From: Nocardia sp. CY41
GTDB lineage: Bacteria; Actinomycetota; Actinomycetes; Mycobacteriales; Mycobacteriaceae
NCBI RefSeq assembly: GCF_009829325.1
Contig: NZ_VUOS01000025.1
Location: 62,001 to 126,000, forward strand
Length of the DNA: 64,000 nucleotides
Direction of reading: 5' to 3'
Below, in pieces: positions 1 through 7,161 of this stretch; positions within the stretch are counted from its first letter, which is position 1; the number at the start of each line of letters is the position of its first letter. Made by a program: the position numbers and the translations under genes. Below the pieces are notes generated by a model. It had not been told where the DNA came from. It ran no database searches and was given only the letters and a program-made list of their open reading frames with translations.

Positions 1-352
1 GCCGCAATTTCGCGGGCAGCACCTGCTCCACTTTGGCCAGCGCCCGGACCGACGCCTCCTCGATCCCGGCCACCGCGGACCCGGCGGCGGCGCGCAACCC
101 GACCGCGATGGCGACGGCCTCGTCGTCCTCCACCAGCAACGGCGGCATCGCCGCGCCCGCCGCCAGTCGGTAACCGCCCGCCGCGCCGAGCGTCGCGGCC
201 ACCGGATAGCCGAGCTCGCGCAGCCGATCGATATCGCGGCGCACCGTGCGGTCGGTGACGCCGAGGCGTTCGGCCAATTCGCTGCCCGGCCATTCGCGCG
301 GCGTCTGCAGCAGCGACAGCAGACGAAGGAGCCGGGCGGGAGTGTCGTTCAT
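1..352 (-). CDS. HTH/WYL-family transcriptional regulator, N-terminal part
   Basis: This is the N-terminal part (about 117 residues) of a DeoR-like HTH regulator of the YafY/WYL type; the gene runs off the left edge. The start is ATG at 352-350 (protein begins MNDTPARLLRLL). A winged helix-turn-helix is visible at about residues 24-50 (ELAERLGVTDRTVRRDIDRL), followed by the GGYRLAAG linker typical of WYL regulators. It is divergent from an epoxide hydrolase gene, with a perfect 10-bp-arm palindrome between the two starts, so it probably represses itself and that neighbour. The WYL domain itself lies outside the window, so the family call rests on the N-terminal half only. Confidence 0.8.
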   Translation of the reverse strand, partial: MNDTPARLLRLLSLLQTPREWPGSELAERLGVTDRTVRRDIDRLRELGYPVAATLGAAGGYRLAAGAAMPPLLVEDDEAVAIAVGLRAAAGSAVAGIEEASVRALAKVEQVLPAKLR

Positions 353-370
353 GTCTCGAGGATGCCGGAA

Positions 371-395
371 ATCTAGGACCTGTTCGGTCCTAGAT
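371..395. promoter_or_regulatory. Palindromic operator between WYL regulator and epoxide hydrolase
   Basis: A perfect inverted repeat ATCTAGGACC-N5-GGTCCTAGAT lies in the 96-bp divergent intergenic region. It is about 20 bp from the regulator start and 54 bp from the hydrolase start, which fits an autoregulatory operator serving both genes. Binding is inferred from position and symmetry. Confidence 0.6.
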
Positions 396-448
396 GCCGC
401 TTAGCGTCGTCGGCGTACCGCAGGACCGACCGGCGAGGAGCCGACCAC

Positions 449-1585
449 ATGACCGACATCCGACCCTTCCGCATCGAGATTCCGCAAACCGAGGTGACCG
501 ACCTGCGCGACCGGCTCGCCCGCACCCGCTGGGCCGCCCAGCTGCCCGGTGTGGGCTGGGATCGGGGCGTGCCGGTCGACTACCTGCGCGAGCTGGCCGA
601 GTACTGGCGCACCGGGTTCGACTGGCGCGCACAGGAAGCGGCGCTGAACGAGTTCCCGCAGTTCAAGACGCGCGTCGACGGGCTCGATGTGCATTTTGTG
701 CACGTGCGCTCGCCGGAGCCGGACGCGACGCCGCTGATCCTCACCCACGGCTGGCCGAACTCGTTCGCCGAGTTCGCCCAGACCATCGGATTGCTGGCCG
801 ATCCGCGTGCGCACGGTCTCGACCCGGCGCAAGCCTTCCACGTCGTGGTCCCCTCGGTCCCGGGTTTCGCCTTCTCCGAGGGACCGCGCGAGCCCGGCAT
901 GACACCAGCGAAAGTGGCCCGGATGTGGCTGAGCCTGATGGATCGCCTCGGCTACCGGCGTTTCGGGGCGCAGGGCGGCGATCTCGGCGCGTATGTCGCG
1001 CCCGAACTGGCCATCGCTGCGCCGGACCGAGTGATCGGCGTGCACCTCGACGGCGGGATCGGCATGCCGACCGAGGCGGACGTGCCCACCATGACACCCG
1101 AGGAACGCGCCGAGTGGGACGGCATGCAGCAATGGATGACCGGAGGTGTGAACCACCACGTCCTGCTGCACGCCGCACCGCAGACCTTCGCCCATGCCTG
1201 GACCGATTCACCGGTGGGCCTGCTCGCCTGGCTGATGCAGAAGTTCACCGAATTCGCCCCGCTCGCCGACCGCGTCGAAGATGTGATCAGCCGCGATCAA
1301 CTGCTGACCAACGTCAGCCTGTACTGGTTCACCGGCACCTCGGCCTCCTCGTCCTGGCCGATGTACAACGGCCTCGGCGATAACGGATTCGCCTGGCCGA
1401 AAGGACAGAAACTGGTGCCGACCGGCACCTACGGCGGCGGATCCGCGTTGATGCGCAAGCTCGCCGAACGCGACAACACCATCGTGCACTGGCCGGAGGG
1501 CAACACCGGCAACCACTTCATCGCGATGGAACGCCCGCAGGCGCATGTCGCCGACATCCGCGCCTTCTTCGCCGCCCTGCGGTAG
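449..1585 (+). CDS. Epoxide hydrolase (EHN family, alpha/beta-hydrolase)
   Basis: The 378-residue protein has an N-terminal EHN domain (about 1-110) and an alpha/beta-hydrolase core. The oxyanion-hole motif HGWP is at 100-103, the nucleophile motif QGGDLG places the catalytic aspartate at D178, and a GNHF motif near the C-terminus supplies the catalytic histidine. Most family members have W after the nucleophilic Asp; here it is L. Enzymes of this family open epoxides to diols through a covalent ester on Asp. The physiological substrate is unknown. The gene is divergent from the WYL regulator and is probably controlled through the palindrome at 371-395. The start follows a GAGGAG-like sequence; the distance between the ATG and the EHN domain matches the family. 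Confidence 0.88.
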   Translation: MTDIRPFRIEIPQTEVTDLRDRLARTRWAAQLPGVGWDRGVPVDYLRELAEYWRTGFDWRAQEAALNEFPQFKTRVDGLDVHFVHVRSPEPDATPLILTHGWPNSFAEFAQTIGLLADPRAHGLDPAQAFHVVVPSVPGFAFSEGPREPGMTPAKVARMWLSLMDRLGYRRFGAQGGDLGAYVAPELAIAAPDRVIGVHLDGGIGMPTEADVPTMTPEERAEWDGMQQWMTGGVNHHVLLHAAPQTFAHAWTDSPVGLLAWLMQKFTEFAPLADRVEDVISRDQLLTNVSLYWFTGTSASSSWPMYNGLGDNGFAWPKGQKLVPTGTYGGGSALMRKLAERDNTIVHWPEGNTGNHFIAMERPQAHVADIRAFFAALR

Positions 1586-1753
1586 GAGGCGCCGAGGAGG
1601 ATGCGCCGTCGAACGGGGAGATGTCGCCAGGTGGCTGCGCGGCCGTGCGGGTCGATCAGTGCGGCCCGATGCGACCGCATCCAGGTGGCAGGGCGGGTGC
1701 GCCGCTTCCGCGCAGGGCCGGGGAAAACGCCGGTCCAGCGGTGAACCGGCTCC

Positions 1754-2461
1754 CTACGGGATGGATTCGCCGCCGGAGCCGCTCGGCGCGGGCTGCGCCG
1801 GAGACGCTGGGGCAGGCGCGGGCGCCGGGGGCGGAGCCGGGGCATCGGGGACGGTGAACAACCCGACTGTGGGTGTCATCACACAGTGGGCGAAGGGGTA
1901 GTCGATGATGCCCCACATCGAGGCGAGCACCGTGCCCGGTCCGCTCCTGACCGTCTTCGACAGCGTCGGGAGGCGGTACTCGGTCACGTCGTCGAGGGGA
2001 TCGATGCCGCTGGCGCCGGTGTTCACGTTCACCCAGGCGACGACGAGCCCGGATGCCAGGGGAGCGCCGGAGTGCGACGGGGTCGCGCTGAACCGCAGCT
2101 CGCCGGGGCCGACGTTCAGATCCCGGCCTGCGCCCGTCCCGTCGGTCGTGGCGGCCGCGATGATCGTGGTGATCGGCCCATTGCTGCCGCAGCCGAACGT
2201 GGGCGCGGCATAGGAGAACGGGGTGAACACGCTGGACACCTCGCGCAGGCGGGCGGCGCCGATCAAGTCGGCGTAGCGCCTGAGCGCGCCGACGCCCTCC
2301 TGTGCGGACGGATCGGATCCGGCGATGTCGGAGAGATGGTCCAGGCCGGAGTCCACCGGCGCCTGGGGCCCGGCGGTGGCGGGCGCGGAGAAGGTGAGAA
2401 CCGCGCCGATGGCGAGAGATGCCGCGGCCGCCGCGGCGCGTGCGATGGTCCTGCCGTTCAC
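1754..2461 (-). CDS. Secreted protein of unknown function with Pro/Ala-rich tail
   Basis: The 235-residue product starts with a classic Sec signal peptide (basic NGRTIAR, an Ala-rich hydrophobic core, probable cleavage after ATA at residue 30). The mature part has two cysteines (in FGCGSNG and AHCVMT), which could form a disulfide, and ends in a Pro-Ala-rich segment that may be disordered or wall-spanning. I do not recognise the family. It is convergent with the epoxide hydrolase and is the last gene before a 204-bp intergenic region leading to the acyl-CoA dehydrogenase genes. Export is well supported; any function would be a guess. Confidence 0.75.
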   Translation of the reverse strand: MNGRTIARAAAAAASLAIGAVLTFSAPATAGPQAPVDSGLDHLSDIAGSDPSAQEGVGALRRYADLIGAARLREVSSVFTPFSYAAPTFGCGSNGPITTIIAAATTDGTGAGRDLNVGPGELRFSATPSHSGAPLASGLVVAWVNVNTGASGIDPLDDVTEYRLPTLSKTVRSGPGTVLASMWGIIDYPFAHCVMTPTVGLFTVPDAPAPPPAPAPAPASPAQPAPSGSGGESIP

Positions 2462-2665
2462 TCGTTCTCCTCGATGCCGAACCCTGTGGGCCCCCGACCC
2501 ACCTGCAGCAACGTACCAGCTCCCGGCCGCTGCCGTCCCGGGGAGCGGCGCCTGGGGCGGGGTCGTGACCGGCGTGGGTGTCCCTCCGTTGTGATCCAGT
2601 CGACAATGGGGGATTACCGGGAGGTAGGTTTGACTCGGACGTACGAGACACGCAGGGAGATGCGT

Positions 2666-3838
2666 ATGAAACTATCCTTGTCACCCGACGACGTCGCCTT
2701 CCGCGACGAGCTGCGCAAGTTCTATCGGACCGAGATCCCGGCCGATATACGCGAGCGCGTACGGGACGGCCGTGAGCTGTCACGCGACGACATCGTCACC
2801 ACGCACAAAATCCTCAACGACCACGGCCTCGCGGTGCCCAACTGGCCCGTGGAGTGGGGCGGCAAGGATTGGACGCCGATGCAGCGCCACCTCTGGCAGG
2901 ACGAGATGCAGCTGGCCTCGGTGCCCGAGCCGCTGACGTTCAACGCCCAGATGGTCGGCCCGGTGATCGCCCACTTCGGCTCGCAGGAGCTGAAGGAGCG
3001 GTTCCTGCCGCCCACCGCGGCGCTGGACATCTGGTGGTGCCAGGGCTTCTCCGAGCCGGACGCCGGCTCCGACCTGGCCTCGCTGCGCACCACCGCGGTC
3101 CGCGACGGCGATTCCTACATTGTCAACGGCCAGAAGATCTGGACCACGCTGGCCCAGTACGCGGACTGGATCTTCTGCCTGGTGCGCACCGACCCCAGCG
3201 CGCCGAAGAAGCAGGCGGGCATCTCCTTCCTGCTGTTCGACGTGAAATCGCCTGGTGTCACCATTCGCCCGATCAAGCTGATCGACGGCGGGCACGAGGT
3301 GAACGAGGTCTTCTTCGAAAATGTCCGGGTGCCCGCCGACCAGCTGGTCGGCGAGGAGAACATGGGCTGGACCTACGCGAAGTTCCTGCTCGGCAACGAG
3401 CGCACCGGCATCACCGGCGTCGGTCGCACCAAGGTCAAGATCGGCGTGGCCAAGCAGTACGCGGCGAAGACCAAGTCGGGCAACGGCACGCTGCTGGAGG
3501 ACCCGGTGTTCGCGGCGCGGGTCGCCGAACTGGAGAACGAGCTGCTCGCGCTGGAACTCACCCAGCTGCGGGTGGTGTCCAACTCCTCGGACGGCAAGCC
3601 GAATCCGGCGTCGTCGGTGCTGAAGCTGCGCGGTTCGGAACTCCAGCAGGCGGCCACCGAGCTGCTGCTGGACATCGCGGGACCGGACGCCATCCCGGTG
3701 GGTGCGGACGACATCGCCTCGCCCGGCTGGGCGCAGCGCAGCGGCCCTTCCTACCTGAACTACCGCAAGACAACCATCTACGGAGGCTCCAGCGAGGTGC
3801 AGCGCACCATCATCGCCTCCACGATCCTCGGATTGTGA
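2666..3838 (+). CDS. Acyl-CoA dehydrogenase, first subunit of a probable pair
   Basis: This is a 390-residue acyl-CoA dehydrogenase with N-terminal helical, middle beta and C-terminal helical domains. The flavin/substrate signature FSEPDAGSDLAS is at 128-139, followed by NGQKIWTT. At the C-terminus, where MCAD-type enzymes carry the catalytic base in a Y-E-G motif, this protein has Y372-G373-G374-S375, so the glutamate appears absent. The partner gene starts 9 bp downstream, which suggests an obligate heteromer as known for mycobacterial FadE pairs of steroid side-chain oxidation. The ATG at 2666 is chosen over the one at 2660 because AGGGA lies about 7 bp before it. The substrate is unknown. 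Confidence 0.9.
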   Translation: MKLSLSPDDVAFRDELRKFYRTEIPADIRERVRDGRELSRDDIVTTHKILNDHGLAVPNWPVEWGGKDWTPMQRHLWQDEMQLASVPEPLTFNAQMVGPVIAHFGSQELKERFLPPTAALDIWWCQGFSEPDAGSDLASLRTTAVRDGDSYIVNGQKIWTTLAQYADWIFCLVRTDPSAPKKQAGISFLLFDVKSPGVTIRPIKLIDGGHEVNEVFFENVRVPADQLVGEENMGWTYAKFLLGNERTGITGVGRTKVKIGVAKQYAAKTKSGNGTLLEDPVFAARVAELENELLALELTQLRVVSNSSDGKPNPASSVLKLRGSELQQAATELLLDIAGPDAIPVGADDIASPGWAQRSGPSYLNYRKTTIYGGSSEVQRTIIASTILGL

Positions 3839-3847
3839 GGCGACATT

Positions 3848-4972
3848 ATGGATTTCGATCTCACCGATGAACAGGTCATGCTCCGCGACACGGTCCGTGA
3901 CCTGCTCGCCCGCACCTACGACGCGGAATCGCGGCTCAAGGTCATCGACTCCGAACTCGGCTGGAGCCGCGACGTGTGGCGCCAGCTCGCCGAATTGGGC
4001 GTGCTGGGCCTGAGTTTCACCGAGGAGGACGGTGGCGTCGGCGCCGGTCCCGTGGAGACGATGGTCGTGCTCGAGGAGGTGGGCCGCAGGCTCGCTCCGG
4101 AACCGATCCTGGACGCGGTGCTGGTGCCCGGCGGGCTGATCGCCGCGGCGGGCAGTGCCGAACAGCGGCAGCGGATCCTGCCCGAGGTCGCCTCGGGCGC
4201 CAAGCTGCTCGCGTTCGCCCATGCCGAGCCTGGGGTGCGCTGGCCGTCGAACGACCTGGCGACCACCGCCGCGGCCCAGGGTGATTCGTACACGCTCACC
4301 GGCGTGAAGAACCCCGTTCCGCACGGGGACAGCGCCGACGAGCTCGTGGTGAGCGCCACGCTGCCGGATGGCGGTGTGGGGCTGTTCCTGGTCGCGTCCG
4401 ACGCGACTGGCGTGGTTCGCAAGTCCTACCGCACGGTGGACGGTCAGCGCGGCGCGCAGCTGGAACTGACCGACGCGCCCGCCGAGCGGCTCGGCGCGGC
4501 GGACGCGGCCGAGGCGATCGCGTCCGTGCTCACGCACGCGCAGGCGAGCCTGTGCGCGGAGTCGGTCGGCGCGATGGAAGAGGCGTTGCGGCTGACCGCC
4601 GATTACCTCAAGCAGCGCAAGCAGTTCGGCGTCACGCTGTCGAAGTTCCAGACGCTCACGCAGCGGGCGGCCGAGATGTACGTCTCGCTGGAGCTGGCGC
4701 GCAGCATGAGCCTGTACGCCACGGCGTCGCTGGCGGACGGGGCCGACGATCCGGTGATCGCCTCGCGCGCCCGGTTGCAGGTCGGTCGCGCGGCCCGGCA
4801 CATCGGGCAGGAGGCGATCCAGATGCACGGCGGCATCGGCGTCACCGCGGAGTACCCGGTGAGCCACTACGTGGCCAGGCTGACCGCGATCGAGCACACC
4901 CTCGGCAGCGGACTCGAGCATCTGCGGGTGCTCAGCGACCGGGTCGGCGACTACGAGCTGCCCGAGCTGTAA
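3848..4972 (+). CDS. Acyl-CoA dehydrogenase, second subunit
   Basis: The 374-residue flavoenzyme begins MDFDLTDEQ, a typical FadE N-terminus. It shows the C-terminal signatures KQRKQFG, QMHGGIGVT and AIEHTLGSG. The middle domain is less conserved than in the upstream protein (AHAEPGVRW replaces the usual TEP-AGSD motif), as expected of the partner subunit in heterotetrameric acyl-CoA dehydrogenases. The glutamate in AIEHT is a candidate catalytic base, placed by eye. The gene is 9 bp behind the first subunit and ends just before a bidirectional terminator, so the two form a compact operon. Confidence 0.88.
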   Translation: MDFDLTDEQVMLRDTVRDLLARTYDAESRLKVIDSELGWSRDVWRQLAELGVLGLSFTEEDGGVGAGPVETMVVLEEVGRRLAPEPILDAVLVPGGLIAAAGSAEQRQRILPEVASGAKLLAFAHAEPGVRWPSNDLATTAAAQGDSYTLTGVKNPVPHGDSADELVVSATLPDGGVGLFLVASDATGVVRKSYRTVDGQRGAQLELTDAPAERLGAADAAEAIASVLTHAQASLCAESVGAMEEALRLTADYLKQRKQFGVTLSKFQTLTQRAAEMYVSLELARSMSLYATASLADGADDPVIASRARLQVGRAARHIGQEAIQMHGGIGVTAEYPVSHYVARLTAIEHTLGSGLEHLRVLSDRVGDYELPEL

Positions 4973-4979
4973 GGAGTGC

Positions 4980-5009
4980 CGCGGTGGTGCGCGCTTGCGC
5001 ACCACCGCG
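4980..5009. terminator. Bidirectional hairpin terminator
   Basis: Perfect 13-bp arms CGCGGTGGTGCGC / GCGCACCACCGCG enclose a 4-base loop (GCTT). It lies exactly between the convergent acyl-CoA dehydrogenase gene (ends 4972) and lipoprotein gene (ends 5012). There is no long T tract, as is common for actinobacterial terminators. Confidence 0.8.
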
Positions 5010-5011
5010 TC

Positions 5012-5443
5012 TCACTCGTCCGCGCCCTCCGGGGAGGTCCGCAGTTGCGTGGGCGCCTCGTCCGCCGATTCGCCGGTGGGCGTCCGCGCGGTGGGCGGCC
5101 TGGGGTCCTCGGGTGGCGCGGCCTGCGAGGTGTTCTCGTGCGGGTTGCCCGGGGACGGCTCGGCGGTGGTGCTGCTCATGAAGCCCGCGAACGGGGTCGG
5201 GTGCCGCTGGTCGGCCGGTGCGATCCGCCAGCTGGGGGACGGTGGAATGGCGACCCTGGGGGCGGACGATCCGGTAGTGCTTTCGTGGACCACGGGTTCG
5301 GCGTACTCGCCTGCCTTCAGCGGCGGCGGCGGCACGTAGGTGTCCTGCTTGCCGACGCCGCAGGCGCCGATCAGGACGAGTCCGATGGAAACCGCTCCCG
5401 CGGCGATCGCCGGACCGGCGATCTTGGCCCTGCTGCTTTCCAA
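5012..5443 (-). CDS. Small putative lipoprotein, proline-rich
   Basis: The 143-residue product has an N-terminal hydrophobic segment ending in a lipobox (LIGAC, Cys at 28), predicting lipid anchoring on the outer face of the membrane. The remainder is Pro/Ser/Thr-rich, low in complexity and probably disordered, with PPPP after the anchor and a highly acidic C-terminus. No enzymatic motif is visible. It is a single gene, convergent with the acyl-CoA dehydrogenases. Confidence 0.65.
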   Translation of the reverse strand: MESSRAKIAGPAIAAGAVSIGLVLIGACGVGKQDTYVPPPPLKAGEYAEPVVHESTTGSSAPRVAIPPSPSWRIAPADQRHPTPFAGFMSSTTAEPSPGNPHENTSQAAPPEDPRPPTARTPTGESADEAPTQLRTSPEGADE

Positions 5444-5687
5444 CGGTGACGCTCCTCGTGTGTATCGAGTGGACTCACCTTACTCGAGGCCGGTCGGTCC
5501 GGCGAGGCGAGTGGTCGCTGGGGATACGCCGGGCGGCGCATATAAAACAGTTCTGATTCAGATATCGAATTGGTCTCTTCGGCGTGTCGTGGGCACGTGT
5601 CGCTATCTTCCGGCGTCCCGGGGTCGTAGCGTGTGTGAGCAAAGTTACGCGTGAGACGCCGGTTCAAGGATGAGAGACACGTTGTGT

Positions 5688-5708
5688 GAGAACGTGATAG
5701 TGGTTCTC
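5688..5708. promoter_or_regulatory. Inverted repeat upstream of small membrane protein gene
   Basis: GAGAAC-N9-GTTCTC lies 24 bp before the ATG at 5732. It could be an operator overlapping the promoter region or a leader hairpin. The arms are only 6 bp, so chance is possible. Confidence 0.3.
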
Positions 5709-5731
5709 TGACCGGCGTCATCGAGGAGTAG

Positions 5732-6010
5732 ATGATGGGAGCTTACTCGACAGCGTCGCGGCGTGGTTCATCCCGCGCCGCGGAAGATGCGGTGTCGGCA
5801 ACGGCACAGCATCCCGCGTCGAACCAGCAGGGCGTGTTCACGATCGTGTCGCGGACGTTCGCCTGGCTGTTCTTCATCGGCGGACTCGTCGGGGCGGTGC
5901 TCGGCATCGCCGGCCTGCACGTCGAGATCACGGTCGCCGGACTCATTCTCGCCTGCACCGCGGGGCTGGTCCTGCTCAAACTCCGCGCGGGTGGCGGCGA
6001 ACCCGACTGA
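5732..6010 (+). CDS. Small membrane protein, two predicted TM helices
   Basis: The 92-residue product has a polar N-terminus of about 40 residues and two closely spaced hydrophobic helices (about 43-61 and 64-83), so it is probably an integral membrane hairpin with a short charged tail. A good ribosome-binding site (GAGGAG) precedes ATGATG; either ATG may be used. The family is not recognised. It stands alone between a divergent lipoprotein gene and the GNAT gene. Confidence 0.65.
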   Translation: MMGAYSTASRRGSSRAAEDAVSATAQHPASNQQGVFTIVSRTFAWLFFIGGLVGAVLGIAGLHVEITVAGLILACTAGLVLLKLRAGGGEPD

Positions 6011-6091
6011 TCCGAAACCGGCCGGTCGCCCGGTGACCGGACCGGCATCGGCCGCGAGAAACGAAGGCGCGCAATACTTCAGGCGCCTACC

Positions 6092-6931
6092 GTGATTTCC
6101 ATGAGGATCGAGATCACCACCGACGCCGCCGAGTTCCGCTCGGTCGCGGGGTCGTTCCTGCTCCGCGATCCGCTGCGGCACACCGTGCTCACCACGAGCG
6201 TCGCCAACCACCTCACGGGCATGGATGCCCCGGCCGAGGCCTCGCGATTCCTGTCGGTCCACGGCGAGGACGCCGCGGTGGTCGGCGCCGCCATGCGGGT
6301 GGCCGGTCGCGACGTGTATCTCGGCGCGCTACCGCCCGACGACATCCCCGCGGTGGCTCGCGCGCTGGCCGACGTCGTCCCCGCCAGCGCGGGCGTCGAG
6401 GGCGTCGTCGAGGACGCGACCGCTTTCGCCCGGCACTGGTGCGCACTGCTGGGGAAGAGTTTTCACCAGTCGTACATCACCAGGTTGCACCGGCTGGGCG
6501 CGCTGCGGATCCCAGAGGTGGCCGGAGCGCCGCGCCCGGCCCGGGACTCCGACGTCGCGCTGTGCCTGGACTGGCTGGCGGCCATGCGGGAAGAGTCCGG
6601 CATGGTGTCCGGACTGGACGAAGCCGCGATCCGCCGCCGGGTGCAGGCGGGCCGCTGGTGGCTGTGGGAACGCGACGGGGAACCGGTCAGCCTTGCCGCG
6701 CATCAGATCCCGATCCAGGGCTGGTCCCGGATCGGACCGGTCTACACCCCGCCGGAGGCGCGCGGGCACGGTTACGCCTCCGCGGTGACCGCGCACGTCG
6801 CGAAGCTGCTGCGCGACCAGAGCCTCGAGGTCTGCCTGTTCGCCGACACCGCCAACACCACGGCCAACCGGATCTATCGGACGATCGGCTTCCACCCGAC
6901 GCACGAGTTCGCGCACTACGTCTTCGAATAA
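6092..6931 (+). CDS. GNAT-family N-acetyltransferase
   Basis: This 279-residue protein has a divergent N-terminal half and a clear C-terminal GNAT fold. The acetyl-CoA loop is at about 225-236 (VYTPPEARGHGYAS), followed by ADTANTTANRIYRTIGF, the usual motif B. Such proteins acetylate small amines or protein N-termini; the acceptor cannot be predicted. The start may be GTG 6092 (weak AGGCG 8 bp upstream) or ATG 6101 (protein MRIEITTDAAEF). It appears monocistronic. Confidence 0.85.
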   Translation: MISMRIEITTDAAEFRSVAGSFLLRDPLRHTVLTTSVANHLTGMDAPAEASRFLSVHGEDAAVVGAAMRVAGRDVYLGALPPDDIPAVARALADVVPASAGVEGVVEDATAFARHWCALLGKSFHQSYITRLHRLGALRIPEVAGAPRPARDSDVALCLDWLAAMREESGMVSGLDEAAIRRRVQAGRWWLWERDGEPVSLAAHQIPIQGWSRIGPVYTPPEARGHGYASAVTAHVAKLLRDQSLEVCLFADTANTTANRIYRTIGFHPTHEFAHYVFE

Positions 6932-6959
6932 CCGGCCAGGAGTGCGCGAGGCGGCGGTG

Positions 6960-7140
6960 AACCCGGCGAACACCGGCGCCGGACTCGGCGGCGCGGGCCA
7001 CCGTTGATGATCGCGAGCAACTGCCGGTACCGCTCCACGCGTGGGTCGTCGGCCACCGTCGGTCGTGACGGCATCCACTCGCGCGGCGCGCGATCGTCGG
7101 GCCGCCGAACGTGGCCGCGTAACGCGCGACGGCTGGGCTT
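6960..7140 (-). pseudogene. Frameshifted C-terminal remnant of an unidentified gene
   Basis: On the minus strand one frame reads PREWMPSRPTVADDPRVERY then RQLLAIING. After this the sense continues in a neighbouring frame as RWPAPPSPAPVFAGFTAASR; restoring a single lost G near 7003 would give a continuous ...AIINGWPAPPSP... reading. No start or intact domain remains. The piece resembles the C-terminal tail of a bacterial transcriptional regulator, but the family is not certain. It lies between the GNAT gene and the 3' end of the kinase gene. Confidence 0.4.
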
Positions 7141-7161
7141 CCCCTCGCGTCCCCCCGAAAC

